This document shows positions 45,707 through 55,065 of a stretch of DNA of 64,000 nt, piece by piece. Location: positions 14,942,001 through 15,006,000 of the forward strand of contig BTRK01000004.1 of assembly GCA_036245805.1 (NCBI GenBank), written 5' to 3'. The translations under genes and the position numbers were made by a program. This DNA is from Pristionchus mayeri. Its lineage: Eukaryota; Nematoda; Chromadorea; Rhabditida; Neodiplogasteridae. Within the stretch, counting starts at the first letter, position 1. Every line of letters starts with the position of its first letter. The notes under the pieces were generated by a model, which saw only the letters and a program-made list of their open reading frames with translations, was not told where the DNA came from and ran no database searches.

Positions 45707-48700
45707 ATGTTCTACGACTTTCCAACCAGACCAATTCGTCGTATCAGCGGATATCTGGCACTTCTTCTATCGATCGCCGCCTTCTACTACAGGTATAAAA
45801 CAACATAATTTTTACATCAACATCATATGTTTTTCCTACTTTTATCTGAAATTTTCAGCGCGCACAAAGGCATCCACGTTGTGCTGGCGCCACTGGAAAA
45901 TCCCGTGAGTGCAGTTCCGTAAAAATACAAAGTCTTGCAGTTTGATTTTCATGCTATACAAGCGTTGTTACCACGATTAACGCGGTTATGACATTTTGAT
46001 TGCATTCCGAAGTATTGCAGACGAATCAGTGGATGCGCTACGGCGACTACTGCGTTCGGCCCTACTACTTTGCCGGCGATCGAGTGTCGATTCGACTCGT
46101 GAGAAGCTGGAAAGACGAGCATGACTTCGTCATCTACACTCTGCCCGTGGACGATCCTGCTGTCAGTTGCAAAATACTACTTCATAGATTTCGAAATTCG
46201 GATTATCGTCTCAAGTTGAGACTCTCAACTAGGGCTGTCAAATGAAGAGCAAATGTTTTTGGATTTTCTGTTGTAATATGCTAATGAGATGTAAACCATA
46301 GTGAATAGAAAAAAATGTGTGTTACAAAACATGTTTGGAAGACATTCGAATTTTAAAAGGGTCGAAAAAGACAAACCTTCATGCATTCTTCATGCAAAAC
46401 GCGGGTTTTCCGACGATTCACTCGATTTTTCGTGTTTTTGCATGAAGAATGCATGAAGGTTTGACTTTTTCGAACCGTTTAATGCACGAGTGTCTTGTAA
46501 ACATGTTTAGTGACACACATTTTTTACTCTTCACTATGGTTTTAAAGCTCAATAGCATGTTACAATGGAAACACCAAAAACATTTGCTCTTCATTTGACA
46601 GCCCTACTCTCAACATCGCGCATCTCTACGATTACAATTCGTAGAATGTGCCCAAACAGAGAAGCGGACTAATCCAAAATGAGAACGCAGATGTTCGAAG
46701 TCGACCTCACGCTACTCACGCACACGAGCGCTTCAGCTTTCGACGCTGATTACCTGATCAAACTGGTTAGTCTTTACTCAGTATCTCCTAATTGTCGGGG
46801 CATAGCTCGGTAGTGTGTCTGGCTGAGCGACGCATGGTCCCGGGTTCGAATCCCGTCCGCAACAAGACCTCCCCAACAGACCGACCAAGCATGGTCCAAT
46901 TGCTACTGGTACTAAAACCAGGAGTAAAGGGGCGGCGTCGCCGGCTGGCAACTGAGTGACTTATGCCGCTATATGCTATGGATGCGTACACACCGATCAA
47001 AAGACACCTACGCATATTCCGCGCGTTGAAAAATACGCTGAAGACGGAACTACATTTACCTTTTTTTTCTCCTAATTTATCTAGTGACCACAAACTCCGC
47101 CCACTCGGCTCGGTCCCTTTTCATCTCGAATGTTAGATTTAGGGAGAACCTTCTTCATGCTACCAAATCGATCGCTGTAGCGCAATTAATGTTTCTCAAT
47201 TATATCCTGATAAACTCAGGCTAGTAACTGGGCTGGGCCGATCTCCTACGCAGTATATGTGGAGGAAAACGACGAAATTGCGAAAGTAGCAAGCACGGTT
47301 AGTAATTTCATCATTATTACTAAAGTTTATGTTCGCATTTAGATCAAAGAAGCTTCGCTGGACGGATTCGGCAACCTTTCGCACGTTTCTATACATCTAG
47401 TGATAGACAGCGTATCGGTGAGATCTATTTGTTTTTATTTGCACCCCCATCATCCACTATTGCTTTTCTTCCTCAGTGCTAGGAGAGTCGTGTTTCGTGT
47501 GCCATATCACACAAGTAAATATGCTGCTTGTAGGGGTCTTCGTGCGGTCTTTCATTCGCTTCCCTGCCAGTCAACACTTCACAAGAGGCATTCCACGCTT
47601 CCTACCCCATCAATACGATAAGAAACATCGCACGATTGGTAAGTTTCGGAATTGGTGATTGGGCACTTTAAACATATGTTTTACCATTCAATCATTCAAT
47701 GAGAGAGTCCTCGGATATGTTTAGAGTAAAACTAATTTTCGTTCCAGTTCTCCAATTCTCGCTACATCGCATTCGCTGATTCTGACTACTTATTCTCTGC
47801 GAATTTCTACCCGCGAATGATGAAGTCACTCAGTCGCGTCGAGTATAATGAAACCGAGAAAATCGTTTACTTCTATCGCATATTCGAGATCGAGGAAGAT
47901 GTGGTTCAGGCGATGTGAGATATTGCCTGTTTCGATAATGACGAAAAAATAACGGAAACACCAACAAAATAATCACAAAACAAACACAAAACAAAATATC
48001 AATAACAACAATAATCATAGTTCAATTCAGGAATTACTCGATCACCAAACCAGACTTGAAGAACATAATCGAAACAGACCAAGGCCGGGAGTTTCATATG
48101 CTGTACTGGGTAGGCCATCTTAAAACTGTATAATTCTTGAAAAGGATTCGACTTGCAAAATAATTGCACATTTTATAATAAAAATTGTTTTCCAGTATGA
48201 ATCCCATTCTGTTCCACTCCTTGGAGAATGGCTAAAGGCGCCTGAGAATGTCGACAACAACCTCTTCTATGACCTACCAGTGCTGTGAGATGATGGATTC
48301 TTACTATTCGCTTGTGCAGGCATCGGAAAGACCAAAGCCTTGTAATTGGCACAATTAGCATCTACTCTTTTTTTCAGATTGCGCACTCACCAATACTGGG
48401 AGTTTCAGTTCATCGGTACGCGAGATGTGCCATATTTTGACGAAAACTTTCCCTACAGACACAACAACAATCTGGAACTTGTAAGCATTATTCTTGGTAA
48501 AATGGAATTCACTTTCCTGAATAGCCCAGTGAACACGGCGGTCGTAATATTTACCAAATTCAAGCGTTTACTATCTTTAAAGTTCATGTTTGGTTTCTAG
48601 TATCTCTCAAGTCTTCTTGGAAATGCATTTTAAGCGATGGGAGCTGTGCCGTGCCAACTACTCACTGACGGCAGTGCACGATCTGTTCGTCTACCACACT

Positions 48701-48908
48701 CTGGAGAAGAATCCGGTCAGGGACGACCCCGAGAAGAAGAATGAAATGCGAGCTGCGAATCTGGAAAAGTACGCAATAGATCCAATTCCTATAAAACACA
48801 TTTCTTTTCAGATACAAATCGGCGCTACGGCTCTTCAAGAACCGCATGCGCATACTTTATCACCCAGTGATGGTCAGGAAATGTCCTGTGTACGAATTGT
48901 TTCAATGA
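45707..48908 (+). CDS. GT49-family glycosyltransferase (LARGE/B4GAT1-like)
   Basis: Golgi type II membrane enzyme; relatives add glucuronic acid or N-acetylglucosamine to matrix glycans. Thirteen exons join in frame to 424 residues: 45707-45792, 45859-45904, 46021-46161, 46691-46765, 47220-47297, 47343-47417, 47534-47638, 47748-47914, 48031-48109, 48196-48284, 48378-48480, 48635-48768 and 48812-48908. N-terminal signal anchor ISGYLALLLSIAAFYY after a short basic tail; WAGPISYAVYVEENDE; YPINTIRNIAR; metal-binding DxD in RYIAFADSDYLFSANF (about 47778); late motif YWEFQFIGTRDVPYFDENF; C-terminal LCRANYSLTAVHDLFVYH. These follow the Glyco_transf_49 pattern, as in C. elegans bgnt-1 paralogues. The acceptor at 48634 is AAG and the start of the 47534 exon is less certain. 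A hAT-type MITE and a SINE lie in introns. Confidence 0.88.
46230..46606. mobile_element. hAT-type foldback MITE
   Basis: 377 bp with terminal repeats TAGGGCTGTCAAATGAAGAG and complement, flanked by an exact 8-bp duplication CTCTCAAC (46222-46229 and 46607-46614), the size expected of hAT transposases. The arms remain complementary to the middle, which carries CATGCATTCTTCATGCAAAA and its complement. Lies in the GT49 intron 46162-46690. Confidence 0.93.
46793..47075 (+). mobile_element. tRNA-derived SINE
   Basis: Head with A box (TAGCTCGGTAGTGTG) and perfect B box (GGGTTCGAATCCC) at 46796-46858, followed by a 200-bp unrelated body and a T8 run near 47068-47075 that would end pol III transcription. 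Lies in the GT49 intron 46766-47219. Confidence 0.75.
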
Positions 48909-49685
48909 TTATGATCTCATTGCGTATCGAATACGGAGTAAACTATTGTTCCTTCATGTGTATGCGGTCAGCGTCAGGGCAAAATAATACTGAACCGAGA
49001 TGTTTATCGAATAGAGCCGTAAATATCTTTGTGATTTCCCACTCGAATTTTGAGTCCATTTGACCTCGACACGTAGATCATTCAAATCATGGAAGGCGAT
49101 TTTGCATCTCGAACCAGTATACTAAATGCAACGAAAGGATAGCGAAGGCGAAACTAAAACCGAGAAAGTTACTCACGAGAGTTGTGTCCCTAAAGCGACA
49201 TTATTCAACCCTCCCGATACTTACGTGTTCGTAGCGACTGTTTCGATTATTCGTTTGACAGTAGGCAATCCTAAACTCCGTGACGCGCGTGCCCTTGCTA
49301 ATGGGCATTCCCCATTGACCGATCCAAAGTGCGATCCCTAGTTTCTGCGTCACAAATCAAGAAAACAAGGTCGATTTCTGTTTCGTTTAGTTCAAGTTTC
49401 GCGTTAGCAGTACACACTACTCAGATATGACATTTTTATTTTCTGAGAATACATTAGCTGCCAAATGTCAAATATACGTATATAATGATCGAACAGTGAA
49501 TGCTCTCATCATTCACGAAATATGCCCGTACAGATTCGATTCATCACTGAAACGCTTGCGGCACCCGAATACAACTGCAGGTACACTGATCCTTAGTGAT
49601 TTATTCAATTTAACTAGCGACCTTCGGTCGCTACGTGGTTCGCGGGGTTGTGTGATAAGGATAAATATTGAACGCTACTATTGAG
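48909..49685. other. Intergenic stretch, no supported gene
   Basis: No frame with family motifs. A short perfect inverted segment, GCGACCTTCGGTCGC, lies at 49617-49631. Confidence 0.45.
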
Positions 49686-49832
49686 AGCCTGCTTAAAACG
49701 TTGTAAAAGGCTCGTGAGGCCTCGGGCAATTCGAAAAAGTTGGGATGGGGCTTCGCCCCATCCCAACTTTTTCCACTCACCCTCGGCCTCACGAGCCTTT
49801 CACAACGCTTACGCTGCGGGGAGTGAGAGCAA
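49686..49832. repeat. Hairpin repeat, unit 1
   Basis: Starts AGCCTGCTTAAAACGTTGT and folds back through AAAGGCTCGTGAGGC and GCCTCACGAGCCTTT. The core AAAGTTGGGATGGGGC / GCCCCATCCCAACTTT forms a perfect central hairpin. Same family as the unit at 49947-50085. Confidence 0.85.
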
Positions 49833-49946
49833 GTTGGGCAGATTTTACAACAGCTATGTGCTATGTTTCTAAACGATGAGTTGTGAATGCGCAAATAACT
49901 GCGTTACCGTGTTCTAAGGTATACAAGTTCTAAGGCATGCAAGTAG

Positions 49947-50085
49947 AAGCCTGCTTAAAACGTTGTAAAAGGCTCGTGAGGCCTCGGGCAATTCGAAAAA
50001 GTTGGGATGGATCCCAACTTTTTCGAATCACCCTCCGCCTCAGGAGCCTTTCACAACGCTTACGCTGTGGGGGTGAGAGCAGGCT
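49947..50085. repeat. Hairpin repeat, unit 2
   Basis: Second copy with AGCCTGCTTAAAACG at the left and GTGAGAGCAGGCT at the right, and the central palindrome AAAGTTGGGATGGATCCCAA... shorter than in unit 1. The spacing of 261 bp to unit 1 suggests independent insertion or local duplication. Confidence 0.85.
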
Positions 50086-50164
50086 AGGATGGTGTGGTGG
50101 ATGGTGCACAGCGTGCATTTGAGTTTTCTGCGATTTGGTAAAATGCACCATCGTGTGTGGTGTG

Positions 50165-50500
50165 TTGAAAGTGCTCGTTGTGAGGATGCTAACGGTCAAG
50201 GTCGCGTTGTAGGATGATTTTGAGCCGAGTTAGAGCGATTTGAAGAAAAAAGATCAAAGATCAAAGATCAAGTTTCAAATTTTACAAGTGCTTATCTTGG
50301 GGATGCCAACGGTCAAGGTCTTAGCGGTCTAGGATGATTTTGAGCCGAGTTAGAGCGATTTGAAGAAAAAGATAAAATATCAAAGTTCACAGATCAAAGA
50401 TCAAATTTTGAAAGTGCTCACCAAGGGAATTCATATGGTCGAGGTCTTAGGCACATAGGATGATTTGCAAGCGAATTATGAAAGAGCGATTTGAAGAAAA
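50165..50500. repeat. Tandem repeat of about 120-127 bp, three units
   Basis: AGGATGATTTTGAGCCGAGT recurs at 50211 and 50331, and a variant starts at 50458. Each is followed by AGAGCGATTTGAAGAAAAA and preceded by an AACGGTCAAGGTC-type run. Confidence 0.9.
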
Positions 50501-50502
50501 AG

Positions 50503-50550
50503 TGTGACAGACAGACAAAGGGACAGACAGAGAGACAGACAGACAGACGT
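50503..50550. repeat. GACA/GACAGA microsatellite
   Basis: Imperfect run of GACA units, continuing the tandem-repeat tract. Confidence 0.9.
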
Positions 50551-50825
50551 TACGATATTTCTGTATACAGTAATCAGGATCTCTCCATCGTTATGGGTCC
50601 CTTCTTCACTATTCAGCGAAAAAAATAAGGCAAACATAACTAAAACTCTCGCTGCACCCAACGGAAACCACACTAAACGGTTTGAGCGCGCACACTTCTC
50701 AAGAGTGGACGAAGCTATACGGCACTCCTCAACGTCTTCTGGGATCATGGTCGATCGCCTTCGCTACCGTATGTCAGGTACACATCCCAGGTACAGAATT
50801 ATATTATATTATCCTACGATTTTAG

Positions 50826-52871
50826 CTAGTTTACCTACCCTCGCTTCGTGTTTTCTACCGAGAGCGCAGATCTGCTTGCTTCAAGGTACTCTTTATTGCT
50901 TCGCGTCTGCGTTATTGTGCACAATAATGCTTATGTTCATAATTTTTCTAATTTAGCCATCAAAAACAGTTTTTGCCATCTTTTTGGTTAAGTTTATCGG
51001 AGAAATATCTGCAAATTAAGATTATGCACTTCCTTGCGCTCGCTGACATGTGCGGACTGACAGCGACGGGCACGTTCTTCGGCTACGTGGCTTTCAATGG
51101 TATCCTGCTTTTTTTTCAATGGTATCCCATTCGCCTGCATAACATATTTGATTATCCTATTCTCTCGCATGATACACGAATATTGCACGCGTTCCCTAGC
51201 AACTAGTTGGAAGAAAGCAGAACTCTCAATGCGTATTGTTTTAAAGGTATGGTCTTCTGTTCGGACGTCTTCCTCGGAGCGTTGATGGGCGCCGGCGCCT
51301 ACTGTAAGTTCATTGTTACCTCTACATTGCGCTTAATGGCAGCAATGTTCGCCTCAAAATACTCTTAGATCATGAGATCAGAAAAATAGTTTTCGCCCTT
51401 ATCCTTTACTTGCCCATGATGAAATCGTCAATAACAGCAACTTCATATTTCCCTATCAGCACTGCTTCCCTTTTAGCACCGGTATCGGGCCGTCTTGTTT
51501 ATCGAACTCTAGTTTAGCAGCTAATGCGAGTGATCTCAAGGCAGCGTCAGCATGTTGAAGTTCTGCAGGTTTCTGGAGTGTGTCCACCTGCACGTGTGCG
51601 ATTCTCGTCATCAACCGCATCTGCGAGCTGACGGAGCGCGCGACCTACTTTCAGGCGAGTCGTTGTGGAAGATCATGATTGAGCAGTTTGCTTAAAAATC
51701 ACATTTTCCATGCGTAAAAATGATAAATTTCTTAGGGTTGGCGCAGCACAACATGCCTGCTGTTGGGACTGGTGTACAGCGTGGTGGGCACGTTGTTCAC
51801 CCGGCCGGTCTTCCCCAACTCCACTCATCAGACGATGGGCTTCGACCCGTACATCCCCGGACACACACCTGATGAGGTATCACATACTGACAGTTTTCGA
51901 AATTAGCCAGTGATCGCGGCTTACAAGATCATTAACGGAAGGGCTTCCCGCATAATTCTTCTGAATTTATTGATATCAAAGTTCTTACAGTATCCCAATA
52001 TTGCTAACATGGTGCACAACTTCTGCGTCGCTTTCTTCGTGCCGAATCTCTACCTTGTGCTCTGCTCTATCGTTAGGAAGAACTCGGTATGATAAAATAC
52101 AGAATACAAATGCAAGTTTTAGTTTGTCTCCTATGTACACATGCAAGTTCAATGCTTGTGATCTTCAATTTCTTCTAAAAATTGAAAATAATTTCAGACC
52201 CGCTTCCAAGATTCGACCACCACGCAGGCGCTTCAGGCCAAAGTAACAAAATTGCAAATCCGAAATGCCTTTATTTGTAATTCAGATCTTCACCCAGGCA
52301 TCGATCATCTGCTGCGGCAATGTTGGGACCGCGGCTGCGTATGATCACTGAGTTGAGATAGCTGTTAAAGATGTAATTTAGATGGCTGATTCAAATGTTC
52401 GTGCCGACTCCGCAGTTTGTGATCACCGCAGGCATGATCACCGTCCAGTGCATGCACGGTACGCTCCCAATACTCATCTGAAAATGGTCTCGAGACCACC
52501 CTGTAGAAGTGGTACCAGTCGCGTTAGGCAAAGTTTACCTAGAAGCAGCATAACACGTGGACCAAATTAGCGACCGGCTTCAGCGGCTGCGATAACTAGC
52601 GTTGTAGTCTCATACCGATTGCACAATGGCGTTTCATGAATCAAGGTCTCCCCTGCTTCATCTACCTGGCACTCAACAAGAGCGTGAGAGAGGAACTGTG
52701 GAAGATGTTAGGCAAGATGTCGAATGCCGCCGGAGCGGTGAGCACTTTTTTACATGTGTTGATGCGTTTATTTCGAAGAATTACACCAAATAAACAAACT
52801 TTCAGCCTCAAGCATTCACGTCTGTCAACAGCCGTACCGTATCCTCGGTCATTCCTATTTCGTCGTCGTGA
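50826..52871 (+). CDS. Srt-type seven-transmembrane chemoreceptor
   Basis: Exons join in frame: 50826-50885, 51021-51099, 51247-51303, 51569-51654, 51736-51876, 51991-52086, 52198-52242, 52286-52338, 52382-52458, 52646-52737 and 52806-52871. Srt family landmarks: VFYRERRSACFK then IMHFLALADMCGLTATGTFF (TM2); FWSVSTCTCAILVINRICEL (TM3); GFDPYIPGHTPDEYPNIANM, which includes the YIPGHxxDEYPN-like extracellular block seen in C. elegans SRT proteins; VAFFVPNLYLVLCSIV (TM5); FVITAGMITVQCMHG and LPCFIYLALNKSVREE (TM6-7). The cytoplasmic tail ends ISSS-stop. The N-terminal exon with TM1 is not resolved. The intron at 51655 starts with GC (CAG|GCGAGT), and three acceptors (51020, 51246, 52645) are AAG. 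Likely functional chemosensory GPCR. Confidence 0.85.
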
Positions 52872-53085
52872 TCTACCAGCTATAAATGCAATCCAACAGT
52901 ACAGTAATCCATATTCCAATGAAAACCTTTATGCATTGATCATAAACTATGGGTGTAGTTCGACGAATTCTGGAATTGCCCTTGATGACATCTTCACATT
53001 TCAAAGCACAGACTATACAGCTGGCAACAAGACAGAATCATAAATTCGATTAGGGCATGCGGCATTTATTAGTCACATCTCATTT

Positions 53086-53464
53086 TCACGCAGATCCGGG
53101 GCACTCCGAGGCGCATTCGCCCGTTTTCATGCGGTAGTATCCCTTGACGCACCGGCAGCCTCCCGGACCACACTTCGTGGAGCAATTCTGCAAACGAAGA
53201 GACCTTGGTAGCAGCAATTCTACACATTTGTAGAATAAGAACATATAAATTTAGTTTTTTTGAGAGAAGACACGATGCTGTCAATGAACATACCGGAAAT
53301 ATGTCGCAGGTAGCCTCGCATCCGTTAAAGCAATGATCAAATTCCTCTCCAAGCTTGCACTGAGGAGCTGCTTGGATACAAGCAAAAGTGAGCGTTAAAA
53401 ACTGGAAAATGGCGTAAATTTCTCAAAAGTGGGGAAAACTAACCGAAATGATGATGAGGATCAT
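53086..53464 (-). CDS. Secreted TIL-domain cysteine-rich peptide
   Basis: Three minus-strand exons (53464-53444, 53401-53294, 53187-53086) encode 76 residues. A signal peptide starts MILIIISFLTLTFA and probably ends near the AAP site. The mature part has ten cysteines in the trypsin-inhibitor-like (TIL) pattern: C-x7-C-x3-C-x3-C-x5-C-x3-C-x4-C-x1-C-x11-C-x3-C, with the GGCRCVKGYY core of the family. Such peptides usually inhibit serine proteases outside cells. The inhibitory loop would lie between the fifth and sixth cysteines (NCSTKC) and is short, so inhibitory activity is not certain. All splice sites are canonical. It sits tail-to-tail with the Srt gene, 215 bp away. Confidence 0.88.
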
Positions 53465-53767
53465 TATGTTCGCGTTATGGTGTTTCCAACTTCGATTGAG
53501 TGAATCGTGGTACTGAATTGAACGAACAACATGATAAACACAACATCAAATTAGAGAGAGGGGTAGATAAAGGAATGATCGAAGTTGAAAGAACGAACAC
53601 ACTGACAATGGTCGATGAGAAAATAAATATCAGGAATGGTATCAAGTGTGATTCAGTCGTGCAGGGCAACAACATGTATGAGCAAACAACGAATAATCGA
53701 GATCGTCATTGATCTAGATATTTTTCGAATTTTTTACGTAGACTTGTTCAGCTGAGAATATCATTCA

Positions 53768-53835
53768 CTACAACCAATAGTCGACCCGTATTCTCGGTCA
53801 TTCCCATTGCGTCGTCGTGATATCCGAAATGCCAT
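53768..53835 (+). pseudogene. Duplicate of the last Srt exon
   Basis: CCGTATTCTCGGTCATTCCC and GCGTCGTCGTGAT closely follow the terminal Srt exon at 52806-52880 (CCGTATCCTCGGTCATTCCT, TTCGTCGTCGTGAT), including the shared stop codon and downstream ATCCGAAATGCC against ATAAATGCAATCC. No other Srt exon is nearby, so it is a stray exon copy or all that remains of a tandem paralogue. Confidence 0.75.
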
Positions 53836-55065
53836 ACAGTTCATGCGTAGTTCACAGACATATGCCATCATTTCGCCCACGAAGATATTATATTCGCTTA
53901 CTGAGAAATGAATGATTTTCGATTTATCGGGCACTACCGTAGCCGCGAACTTAAAAGAGCAGCAACTCATATGCCAAAGTCATTAATCAAAGTGGTTAGG
54001 CATTTTTCATAATGCTAATTTCAAGATCTTCTGAAATGAGATGACAATAACATTGAAACGCATTGTTCTATGAAGAAAATGAATTTGACTCTACACCCAG
54101 TTTTGAGTCAATATCATAGATCGTCTAAAGCCATAAATCCGGCGCGCGCCATTGAGCAGTAATTAGTCGCCGTTACTGCATCGACTTCTCACCCCAAACT
54201 CCCCTAATGATGAGGCATCCACACTAGACCAGTTAGTGCCTCAGCTGATTCTGCCATAGGCAATATTCTAACCTTTGCTGCATGCACGAATCCCTTTTGA
54301 CACCGCTAATTTGCTCTTTCTCATGAGAATCTCACGATATGCATACGAAATGTTAGCTTTCTAACGAAGATTATGAATTTTTATCGAGAACGCATGACTT
54401 TCTGTATTTGTGAGGGAAAAGCTTCTTTTTTCCTCCAAATCTGCACCTTCTATCTCATCTTATGATCTCATTTTCCTCCGTGCACGTTGAAATCGGTGCA
54501 CCGAAATGGAATTAAGCTAGGTTTAATTAAACAACGCAAGTGCACCTTCGTTACGAGAGTCAGCGTATTCCCTAGAGAGCGAGAACAAAGGAGAACAACG
54601 CTTGAACACAGAACAACTGGACATGATCGGTCTTTTTTCGACACGTATTTCATTTTAATCATAACGCACCATTATGTTTTTTTATAATCGTGAAATCACC
54701 AGCTTGTTCATGAAGTGCTTGCAACTTTATTTCCAATGTCATGATTTTCTTCAAATCTCCTTGTTCTCACGCAATTTTGTGTAACATTTAGTGAGTAATG
54801 TTTGCGGTGAAAGCTATAATCTATCCTCGCAATCTGGTAATTTGATCTTGGCCTTCTATAGCCCCTTCCGTGTTTGCTCAATCCCTATTTTTTCTCCGAA
54901 ATTGAATTAATTAAGTTCTGCAGAGCTTTCTCTCCTACTACTTGAGAGTCGCAATTCTTTCCCATATCTATTCCGTAAAGGATATGACCGAAAGATCAGT
55001 AAACTTTTATTAGCACGCGTTTGGCCAACTACAAGTAGTAGGCTTCGTTTACAACCGTAAGATGG
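53836..55065. other. Intergenic stretch
   Basis: No supported coding region. AT-rich, with no obvious repeat structure. Confidence 0.45.

Noticed and set aside
46793..46865. Functional tRNA at the SINE head
   Set aside because: The 3' end does not pair with the 5' end, and the sequence continues into a repeat-like body inside an intron.
50165..50550. CRISPR-like array
   Set aside because: Units are about 120 bp with no short constant repeat and variable spacer, and the genome is eukaryotic; this is a plain tandem repeat.
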